Positions 59,001-64,000 of a stretch of DNA of 64,000 nt are shown here, piece by piece (the stretch's first letter is position 1; each line of letters starts with the position of its first letter). The stretch spans positions 13,965,701 through 14,029,700 of the forward strand of contig OX387607.1 in assembly GCA_947568835.1 (NCBI GenBank). Direction: 5' to 3'. This stretch comes from Protonemura montana (taxonomy: Eukaryota; Arthropoda; Insecta; Plecoptera; Nemouridae). The position numbers were made by a program, and so were the translations under genes. The notes under the pieces were generated by a model. That model was given only the letters and a program-made list of their open reading frames with translations. It was not told the DNA's origin and did not search any database.

Positions 59001-62000
59001 CCATTCCTCGCCCTAGTGCTCGTCTTCTCGCATGTCGGCAACAAAGAAAAGCGCCGTCTGATACGAGAAACATACCCAGTCCCCGAACTCAACTCCTTGG
59101 ACATCCGCCGAGTGTTCGTGCTCGCTTCTTTGCGCGATGGCATAGAACCCAACACTGTCTACAACTCCATTTCCGACGAAGAGACTCGCCTTGAAAGCAA
59201 ACGACACAACGACATCATACAGTTCAACTACACAGAGACGTACAGAGACCTGACCCTCAAGAGCTACGCTGCTTTCCAATGGGCGTTAAAACAGTGCAAA
59301 AACGCGCGTTACGTTGTCAAAGTCGACGATGACATGTTTTTGGATTACTACACGTTCGCCAAGAACTTTAGCGGCGTGACTGGCGACGACGTGGACACGA
59401 TCACCGGCGATAGGATCGCCGCTACCGAGATACCGATACGGAATGAATCGCATTGGAAGTGGTACGTCGGCTTTGTGGAGTATCCGGCGCCGGTATATCC
59501 AGAATTCGTGAGGGGAGGGTTCTACGTTATGTCCTTTAAGGTCGTGGAGGCGCTGGTTAAGGAGGCTTGGACTGTGCCCTTGCTACACATCGAGGACATC
59601 TTCTTTACTGGGCTGGTGGCTGGTAGAATGGGTTTGAGGAGGAGGAACTTTCGGTCGGTAGTGCAGCTCAGTGGGTCTGTTCCTCCCAGTTGCTGTGTTT
59701 TGTCGGAATTGAAGTACGAGTGCAGGCTTATGGTGTTTACAACGGAGAGAAAAGCCAGTGACGAGAAAGTGGATGTGATAAAGTTTAAAGAACACGGGCG
59801 GTTCTGCTATTCGCACACTTGTTTGCCATATGACGAGTCTGTGCCAGATGAGAATGGTGTGGAGTGTTTCTGAGTTTTTGTGAAGTGTGTTCAATTCTTG
59901 TTTGTAAAAAAAAAGATAGTTATGAGAAATGAAGACGAAAGATCGAGGAATGTGAGTGAATATAGGGTCATTCCATGTCAAATCAACCGACCAATAAACC
60001 GTCACCTCTCGGAAATCGACCAAACTTCGTACGATGATTACCACATCATTTCTATTGTTGACTTATCTTTTTATTTGCCTCTGAGCTAATGGTTCGCCCG
60101 GTACGGCCCCGAAACGGCGGGACGGCACGGAATTTTGGGACACACGCGCCGCTTTTCTTTCTCAAATTGCGTCGGCTGTAGTAAAGATAGACAAACGCGC
60201 CAGTTTCTCAGTTACAATTTTTTTTCTTGATTAAATACCTATGTGTAGTAGATAAATCAGCACATCTCATAAAATTGTGATATTTCGATTCAATTCAGAA
60301 ATCGCGACAAAAAATATCTGAAAATCTTTAAAGAATTCCATCACAAAACTTTCAGATAAGCTTGACCAGTTATTTGGTGATGTTTTCTTAAATTTTCGAT
60401 AAGTTAAAAGTAGGCTAAATTGTTTTTCTTTCCAATTTAGGGAATTTTTGTTCATTAAGGGTAGATTTTATAATTGAATGTGTTTTTTTTTCAATTTTAC
60501 CTTACCTAAATTTTCTCAGCTTTCTATCGGTGTTTTTATTTTTTCCTTGTCTTCAACGGATCGTTAGCTAGAAGCCCAAACGTCTTGGAAGGCGAACCAA
60601 AACACTGAAAAGTGCTAAAGTTTGGACTGCTACTGTGCATGAACGGTGCAGGACAAAATTTTGAAAAAATTAGTGAAAGTCTGCTTTAAGTCTACTTTAT
60701 GCGTACACATACTTTTATTTCACATACAAGTTGGTCAGGTTTAATGATGTGTTGTTTTTGTGTGGACTATCGCATATACGCGTAAACACATGTAAAAACA
60801 TGAGATTTTTTACACACGGCGATACTTTATAATTTTTATCTCAAATTGCCCTCGCTGTCCCACTCTTCCAGAAAATAGAGTTTATACTTATAAATGTTTA
60901 ATAAATTTTTTCAAGAAAAATAAAAATAGTGCTTTGAAAGATAATTGGGATAGGAAATATAAAAAAGGGGAAGAGTGGGGGATATTATATATATTTTTGA
61001 ACAAAATTTAAGTTATTTGAAATAAAATTTCAATACCTTTCAAGATATATTTTTTTCATCATGTAATTACCTATCTTACTATCTTAATTACAGCCGACGC
61101 AATTTGAGAAAGAAAAAAGGCGCGTGTGCCCCAAAATTCAGAGCCGTCCCGCCGTTTCGTGGTCGTACCGGGCGAACCATTAGCTCAGAGGCAAACAAAA
61201 AAATACTTCAACAAGAGAAACAATGTGGTCATTATCCTACCAAGTTTGATTGCTTTCTGAGAGAGGTGACGGTCGATTTTCCTAAAAAATTGGTTGAATT
61301 GCCATGGAATGATCCTATAGTGAAACGACAAGCGTTAAAATAACGCTGCAGAATTTTCAGATGTTGATGACCGCTTGTGTTTGTTTTCTGTTGCTCTTGA
61401 CTCGAAATGTCTTCACTCACGTTAAAAATAACAAATTACGTACCTAAAGCTACTAAATTCACTGTAATGTATTTTAATTTTAATTTTAATTTTAATTTTA
61501 ATTTTAATTTTAATTTTAATTTTAATTTTAATTTTAATTTTACTTTTTTTATATTTTGTGATGGATACTTGTGCAAATATAACTGTCGAAGAAAAGCAGA
61601 ACTGTTATGGCGTTCGATCATTTAATCTTCCCAATTAGCAGCGCTCAGGAAAACCCGGTTCCTCAGGGCAACGGCCAATAATGCAAGGCATTCCCAGGGA
61701 TGGCTGGAAAATATTGCCACTCTCAGATTAACAAAGGAATTTCAATGAAAAAATCCCGCAGGCATTCACTCTCTAAGTATTCATGGTATTTACAATCCCG
61801 CCATGAAACACACACATAATCGATCTTAAGCCATTGGCTCTCTTTCAAGATTGTCTCCGAGAGCAGCCTTTTTTTAAATTATAATCAAAATATCTTCGCC
61901 ATCGGCAAAAATAATTTTCCCCATTCATTTCCCATCTTATGTCAACGTAATCCTACACTTTAATTTACCGCAAAAACTTTGCCGAAACTCCGTCTTTCAT

Positions 62001-62962
62001 CAAACCTTTGAAATAATTTGGTTGCACATTCAAAGTTCTAACAACAAAGAACCTTCAAGATAAAGAACCTTGCCATATTGTCAAGCGTAGGAGAATGTCC
62101 CTTTGGCGTTCACATCTCCGTCTCGAAACTAAAGCTGTCTGCATTCCGTTGAAACTTTATCTCGTGTGTTTCAGCAAGTACTACGAGAAAGACGCGTTGG
62201 TGGCAGACCCAGACTACGGATCTATTCTCAGCTCGCTGCTAGGTATGTCCACCCAATCCATTTGCCTTTAGTGTAATGACCTTTATTTGAGGAGCCATGG
62301 TGCTTCTCAAACTTGCTTTTAAGATCAATAACTACGGGATTGATTGATTTCTGGGATTTTACGACGCACTGTTTTGACAACGGGTCATTTGACACTGGTC
62401 TAATGACTTTGGTTAACAAGGGGGTGATGATGATGAATATGATAAACCTAACGTATAGCCTAAAAGGGAGAAGGGAAATCCGGTAGCCATCCTCTGTCAA
62501 AGAACACCAAGGGTTCCACCGGCTTAACGTCTTCTCTGAAGGACGGTACAACTTAACAACAAGATTCCTCCACAAAGCCTTGCTGTCGTGAGGTTGATGT
62601 GCAAGACTAATGTCTTAGCTAAATGTCAGACCTAGAATTTATCCCCAATCCAATTACACCCAACCCAGTGCAGTGTTGCTCAGCTTTGATATAAACCAAT
62701 AGGAACCGGTGTTTCCAACATGTCAAACTGTTCGGTAATGCGATAAAACGTACTATTTAACGCTAGAATGAATCCCTTGTCAGCATAGTTGAACGTGCAT
62801 CTTTGCCCCTGGGTTACAGTCGGTCCGTGCGCACTGGACTATTCGAAGACCAAAACACAAGACCACTTCTGGACGGACCCTCCAGCAGACGAGCTGGTAC
62901 AGCGTCACCGCATTTCCAGCGGCCACTCGACGCCGCCCACGTGTCGCCGCCCTGCACTAAAT
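27719..62962 (+). CDS. SGSM1: SGSM1/2-type RUN-TBC RabGAP, N-terminal half, seven exons
   Basis: A small G-protein signalling modulator: a RUN domain that binds Rab/Rap GTPases, with a TBC RabGAP domain downstream, beyond the window. Exons: 27719-27734, 28442-28488, 48458-48533, 57111-57273, 58014-58154, 62175-62242, 62820-62962; phases 1, 0, 1, 2, 2 and 1 all match. The visible 218 residues start [20 protein letters not shown] and run through [71 protein letters not shown] and [20 protein letters not shown] to [10 protein letters not shown]. These are the SGSM RUN-domain landmarks. SGSM1 and SGSM2 cannot be told apart here, and invertebrates may have a single gene. Intron 2 is 20 kb. Intron 5 contains a glycosyltransferase gene. 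The last visible exon ends at a GTGAGT donor, so the gene continues right. Confidence 0.92.
29341..29770 (+). repeat. 5S rRNA-derived SINE, copy 1
   Basis: The head matches the internal promoter part of 5S rRNA: GAGATCACCGAAGTGAAGCA (A-box side), then CAGGTATTGGATGGGTGACC (C-box side). Body: CCTTCGGAAGGAACGTTAAG and GGTGGTCCCCTTGGTGCTC. The tail has a run of TCATCATC and the end block GTGCGTCGTTAAACGCCAC. Confidence 0.85.
30066..30107 (+). ncRNA. Hammerhead-ribozyme-like motif (Penelope type)
   Basis: Order of parts: TCTC (30066-30069), CTGAAGA (30070-30076), GGCG (30078-30081), loop, CGCC (30092-30095), GAAA (30096-30099), C, GTC (30101-30103), GAGA (30104-30107). CTGANGA, GAAA and GTC are the hammerhead core, GGCG/CGCC would be stem II, and TCTC/GAGA stem I. 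Stem III is almost absent, as described for Penelope-like retroelements. One T is bulged. No reverse transcriptase frame is nearby. Confidence 0.4.
30775..30873 (+). repeat. Hairpin element, copy 4 (5' truncated)
   Basis: Retains the second hairpin arm from AAAACCCAGTTCAAATAG and the complete tail with TAGACATGAGTCTA, but lacks the first arm. Loss of the 5' side is what incomplete reverse transcription would give. Confidence 0.65.
31965..32255 (+). repeat. R1 copy in SGSM intron 2
   Basis: Blocks CACGTGGTAATGGTTG, CTACAATTAAATAATGC and TGCGAGTAATCTATGAG in R1 order. It is interrupted by a (TA)n run at 32059-32092. Confidence 0.65.
32059..32092. repeat. (TA)n microsatellite
   Basis: About 16 TA units inside an R1 copy. 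Confidence 0.9.
34670..34910 (+). repeat. Dispersed repeat R2, copy 1
   Basis: Begins with repeated TTCATCTTTACATCA units, then GGCCCAATATGATGTGCCCA, and ends AAATATGGTCCATTAAAGCA. The same order recurs at 37725-37960. Confidence 0.7.
35395..35690 (-). repeat. R1 copy, inverted
   Basis: Complement of R1 blocks: AGATTACTTGCAGATTACGG, then GGTGGCATCTACCACTACC, GCTCGTTTGCTCAGCC and TTAACATTAACGCTGG. Confidence 0.6.
37725..37960 (+). repeat. Dispersed repeat R2, copy 2
   Basis: Same TTCATCTTTACATC lead, GGCCCAATATGATGAGCCCA and AAATATGGTTCATTAAAGCA as the copy at 34670. Confidence 0.7.
39860..40255 (+). repeat. R1 copy, nearly full length
   Basis: Carries GGAGCAAACAAGCC, ACGTGGTAACCGAAGAC, CTACAATTAAATAATACC, CGAGAAATATTGAAATG and GGCGTCTTCCGGTACTC in the same order as 1300-1690, and is the best match to that copy. 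Confidence 0.75.
40266..40284. repeat. Short interstitial (TTAGG)n tract
   Basis: Three TTAGG units, the canonical arthropod telomere repeat, directly after an R1 copy. Confidence 0.5.
41347..41770 (+). repeat. 5S rRNA-derived SINE, copy 2
   Basis: Head: GAGATCACCGAAGTTAAGCA and CAGGTATTGGATGGGTGACC. Body: CCTTCGGAAGGGACGTTAAG. Followed by TAGGCTAGGTTAGG, a TCATCATCATCC run and the end block AGTGCGTCGTGAAA. Confidence 0.85.
47054..47236. repeat. Two 5S-SINE fragments in opposite orientation
   Basis: 47054-47123 is the 3' end of the SINE on the minus strand (complement of the GTCAAAACAGTG end block). 47157-47236 is the body on the plus strand (CCTTCGGAAGGGCCGCGAAG). Confidence 0.6.
47750..48170 (+). 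repeat. 53-bp tandem array (about eight units)
   Basis: The unit contains GTTTAGTCAGAGTCACAGCG, CTAATGTTAAACGTCCTG and CATTGGGTTTACAG. The same phrase is the start of R1 and occurs singly elsewhere, so the array looks like an expansion of an R1 end. Inverted single units follow at 48220-48360. Confidence 0.85.
48760..49215 (+). repeat. 92-bp minisatellite, five units
   Basis: CGACTTCC starts at about 48785, 48878, 48970, 49062 and 49154, a constant 92-93 bp step. Units contain TCACATGCAGTGAAATTCAG and GAGATCCAACTTATAGTTGA. The array starts about 230 bp after SGSM exon 3. Confidence 0.9.
49848..50190 (+). repeat. G-rich minisatellite
   Basis: About sixteen units of ACAGGACGGTGTTCAGGGGG with G runs of 6 to 13 bases. 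Length varies only in the G tract. On the plus strand (the SGSM transcript strand) this has strong G-quadruplex potential. Confidence 0.9.
50502..50634 (+). repeat. Hairpin element with 15-bp target duplication, copy 2
   Basis: Shorter loop than copy 1 but the same arms and tail. It is flanked by ATCATGTTTCCAGAT at 50487-50501 and 50635-50649. Because the element's own end is also ATCAT, the duplication could be as short as 10 bp. Confidence 0.8.
51409..51567 (+). repeat. Hairpin element, copy 3
   Basis: Diverged arms (CACTATTTGAACTGGG and its inverse) and the full tail AAAACTAGTGCTAAGG with TAGACATGAGTCTA. I could not find a convincing target duplication. Confidence 0.7.
52600..52810 (-). 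repeat. R1 fragment, inverted
   Basis: Complement of R1 blocks: TTAATTGTAGAGGTTTGTTA, ACCATTACCACGTGTTGCCG, CTCGTTTGATCAGCAGAA and AACTCTGACTA. Confidence 0.6.
54072..54510 (+). repeat. 5S rRNA-derived SINE, copy 3, complete with target duplication
   Basis: 439 bp. It is flanked by TTCTAACAATGG at 54060-54071 and 54511-54522. Head: AGATCACCGAAGTTAAGCA and CAGGTATTGAATGGGTGACC. Body: CCTTCGGAAGGGACGTGAAG. Tail: seven ATC-type units and GTGCGTCGTTAAACACCAC. This copy defines the element's ends. Confidence 0.92.
55321..55398 (-). repeat. tRNA-like pseudogene or SINE head
   Basis: The minus strand folds as a tRNA over most of its length: GCTC...GAGC D stem, perfect T arm CGGGG-TTCGAGT-CCCCG, and a 7-bp acceptor stem with one mismatch. 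The anticodon stem has two mismatches and position 33 is not T, so I call it a pseudogene. An R1-type phrase follows. Confidence 0.6.
55555..55790 (-). repeat. R1 copy, inverted
   Basis: Complement blocks GAGAGGTTTGTTAAAAA, CACCATTACCACGTGTTG and CTCGTTTGCTTGGCA. Confidence 0.6.
57315..57440 (-). repeat. R1 fragment, inverted, in SGSM intron 4
   Basis: Complement blocks GGTGGCATCTACCGTTACAG, TGTTGCCGGCCTCG and TTTGCTCAGTAGAAAG. Confidence 0.55.
57570..57920 (+). repeat. R1 copy in SGSM intron 4
   Basis: Blocks GCAAACGAGCCGGCAACACG, TGAGCGTAAACCGGTTTCAA and GCAAGTAATCTGCGATAG in order. It ends less than 100 bp before SGSM exon 5. Confidence 0.6.
58731..59873 (+). CDS. B3GALT-like (GT31) glycosyltransferase, single exon, 380 aa
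   Basis: A predicted Golgi type II membrane glycosyltransferase that adds a beta-1,3-linked sugar. Layout: short basic cytosolic tail, one membrane segment (37-55, [19 protein letters not shown]), stem, then the catalytic domain. Family landmarks: the R-R-L-I-R-E-T-Y motif (usual IRETW), the metal-binding DDD at 199-201 in [31 protein letters not shown] and [10 protein letters not shown] (E288-D289; usual EDVYVG). Several N-x-S/T sites and a Cys-rich C-terminus fit a secretory protein. ATG 58731 is the first in frame; 58779 is also possible. The frame stays open upstream to about 58671 without ATG, and a spliced 5' exon cannot be excluded. The gene lies inside SGSM intron 5 on the same strand. 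The sugar donor and acceptor cannot be predicted. Confidence 0.9.
   Translation: MQAVIPLANDSNDVRRMKSRPFSAATLPMRRKTREKLFVFFLISWTFFLIGFWYFQVFNADKSYYDGKLPPPDISNISTTIDNPVCDDQEPFLALVLVFSHVGNKEKRRLIRETYPVPELNSLDIRRVFVLASLRDGIEPNTVYNSISDEETRLESKRHNDIIQFNYTETYRDLTLKSYAAFQWALKQCKNARYVVKVDDDMFLDYYTFAKNFSGVTGDDVDTITGDRIAATEIPIRNESHWKWYVGFVEYPAPVYPEFVRGGFYVMSFKVVEALVKEAWTVPLLHIEDIFFTGLVAGRMGLRRRNFRSVVQLSGSVPPSCCVLSELKYECRLMVFTTERKASDEKVDVIKFKEHGRFCYSHTCLPYDESVPDENGVECF
59965..61315. mobile_element. MITE with about 225-bp terminal inverted repeats
   Basis: The ends read GGGTCATTCCATGTCAAATC and its inverse (GGAATGATCC at the right end), flanked by TATA on both sides (59961-59964, 61316-61319). The inverted match runs from the ends to about 60190 and 61083 and includes CTCTGAGCTAATGGTTCGCC and AAACGGCGGGACGGC. 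The interior is AT-rich with no coding frame. It begins 91 bp after the glycosyltransferase stop. Confidence 0.85.
59993..59998 (+). promoter_or_regulatory. Candidate poly(A) signal of the glycosyltransferase, inside the MITE
   Basis: AATAAA 120 nt after the stop codon. It lies within the MITE's left terminal repeat, and I see no other AATAAA between the stop and the MITE. Confidence 0.4.
61471..61541. repeat. (TTTTAA)n microsatellite
   Basis: About twelve hexamer units of TTTTAA in SGSM intron 5. Confidence 0.9.
62353..62737 (-). repeat. 5S rRNA-derived SINE, copy 4
   Basis: Minus-strand copy in SGSM intron 6, between exons 6 and 7: GGAAACACCGGTTCC head side, a CACTGGGTTGGGTGTAATTG stretch in place of the C-box block (decayed), GAGAAGACGTTAAGCCGGTG body, and CATCATCATC tail. 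Confidence 0.75.
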
Positions 62963-64000
62963 GTGAGTCCCGTGCACTAAACCTAGCTAACTCTTGCCTC
63001 TTTTTAGTTTGCCACTAGATCTAGCTAACTCTTGCCTCAATTTAGTTGCCAGTCAACCGATTGTTTGATTGCATTCTCGCCTGATTTTGATACTTAAATT
63101 AAGCTGTGAATATAAAGTGATATTTATTTTGAAGTTTACTCTCAATACTTATACACCGTTCAGCGAGAGTAATTTCCGGCAGAGGTGCCACCAAAATGTT
63201 TGAGTTGAAGTGCACTGTCACTTTTCTTAATCATCTCCGCTGATGCCTGCCATTTTCTTTTGTCTTTAAAGCTTTTGTCGCGTCTAGTTCTTTTGTTTTC
63301 GGAGATAATGTAAGATTTTTTTTCTGCCAGTTAAAACAATGCCGGGAGATATTTTGCAAATATAATAAGTATTTTGAAATCCTGCCACTAAAACAATCAC
63401 TGACATTTCTGCTGTGATGGGGGGGGGGGGGGGGGGGGAATTATTATTATTATTATTTTTTTTTATTATAATTTCTGTTGCCAACTTCGAACACATAACA
63501 CACTATCAAGTATAGGAGGTTTCAAAGAAGATTGAACTTTTAATAGACTTGGCAAAGTTGCGATCGCCTGACAGAGCTTTTGGAAAAAAATGGGTTTAGA
63601 TAGCTTTAAAATTGGTGGTTCTAATACAAATGTAACGAAATCGAGGCATTTTTTTGAAGCCCCGACATTATTAATGTTATTTGATTAATATTAAAACATT
63701 AATAGGAATCTTACAAAAGTGTTGAATCTGACTTTTCATTTGGTGGAGGTGCCGTGTTGCTCTACGGGCTGCGTTCAGGGGCTCTTTTTATTCGACATTG
63801 TAAATATGCTGACGTTCCGCTGTTGCAATCAAAACAAATATTTGCTAGAACCAAACAGAATCTTCCAGACACGTACAGAGCAGAATACTTTAGTAGTTTT
63901 CAGCGCCGACGCTTAATTGCACTTGAGCTTCTATTTGTTTTGATGGAGGGGACACAAAGTGGAAAGAATGTCTTACAAAATTAAGCAACCAATAGTGATG
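62963..64000 (+). other. SGSM intron 7 (start)
   Basis: Begins with the donor GTGAGT. Holds a tandem pair of CTAGCTAACTCTTGCCTC, a poly-G run at about 63420-63438 and AT-rich sequence. I find no following SGSM exon. Confidence 0.5.

Noticed and set aside
1..64000. CRISPR array, prokaryotic operons or viral genes
   Set aside because: The tandem repeats present have no regular unique spacers, gene structure is eukaryotic throughout, and I see no capsid, integrase or reverse transcriptase frame.

Overview
This is animal nuclear DNA: intron-split genes with GT-AG junctions, AATAAA poly(A) signals, long AT-rich introns and many SINE and MITE families. Interstitial TTAGG/CCTAA tracts, a C2H2 zinc-finger gene and a TATA-flanked MITE favour an arthropod. 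I cannot name the species. All gene models were built by eye from reading frame, splice phase and remembered family alignments. No transcript evidence was available.

Layout. (1) 321-3249 (+): the last three coding exons of the mitochondrial RNA helicase SUPV3L1, which enters from the left. It is tail-to-tail with (2) a five-exon C2H2 zinc-finger gene, 4361-7240 (-). (3) 7241-14156 has no gene I can support. It holds an unusual concentration of tRNA-like SINE heads and a large inverted repeat carrying CTCF-like motifs. (4) 14157-18048 (-): a complete six-exon adhesion GPCR with an intact GPS motif. (5) 18784-26717 (-): a complete eleven-exon VPS33A, 609 aa. Its 2.6-kb intron 9 contains an uninterrupted RSPH3 gene on the opposite strand (19368-20627). 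(6) 26718-27718: a divergent promoter region with an ATCACGTGAT palindrome. (7) 27719 to beyond the window (+): the RUN-domain half of an SGSM1/2-type RabGAP. Seven exons are visible, and one intron is 20 kb. Its intron 5 contains a second uninterrupted gene, a B3GALT-like glycosyltransferase (58731-59873), followed at once by a 1.35-kb MITE.

The genes are conserved housekeeping or signalling genes with no shared pathway. VPS33A (HOPS/CORVET) and SGSM (Rab/Rap signalling) both act in membrane traffic and share the divergent promoter region. Most of the unusual content is in the repeats: 5S-rRNA-derived SINEs, a short hairpin element flanked by 14-15 bp target duplications, the tRNA-like cluster, a hammerhead-like motif, and several minisatellites, some grown from dispersed repeat ends.
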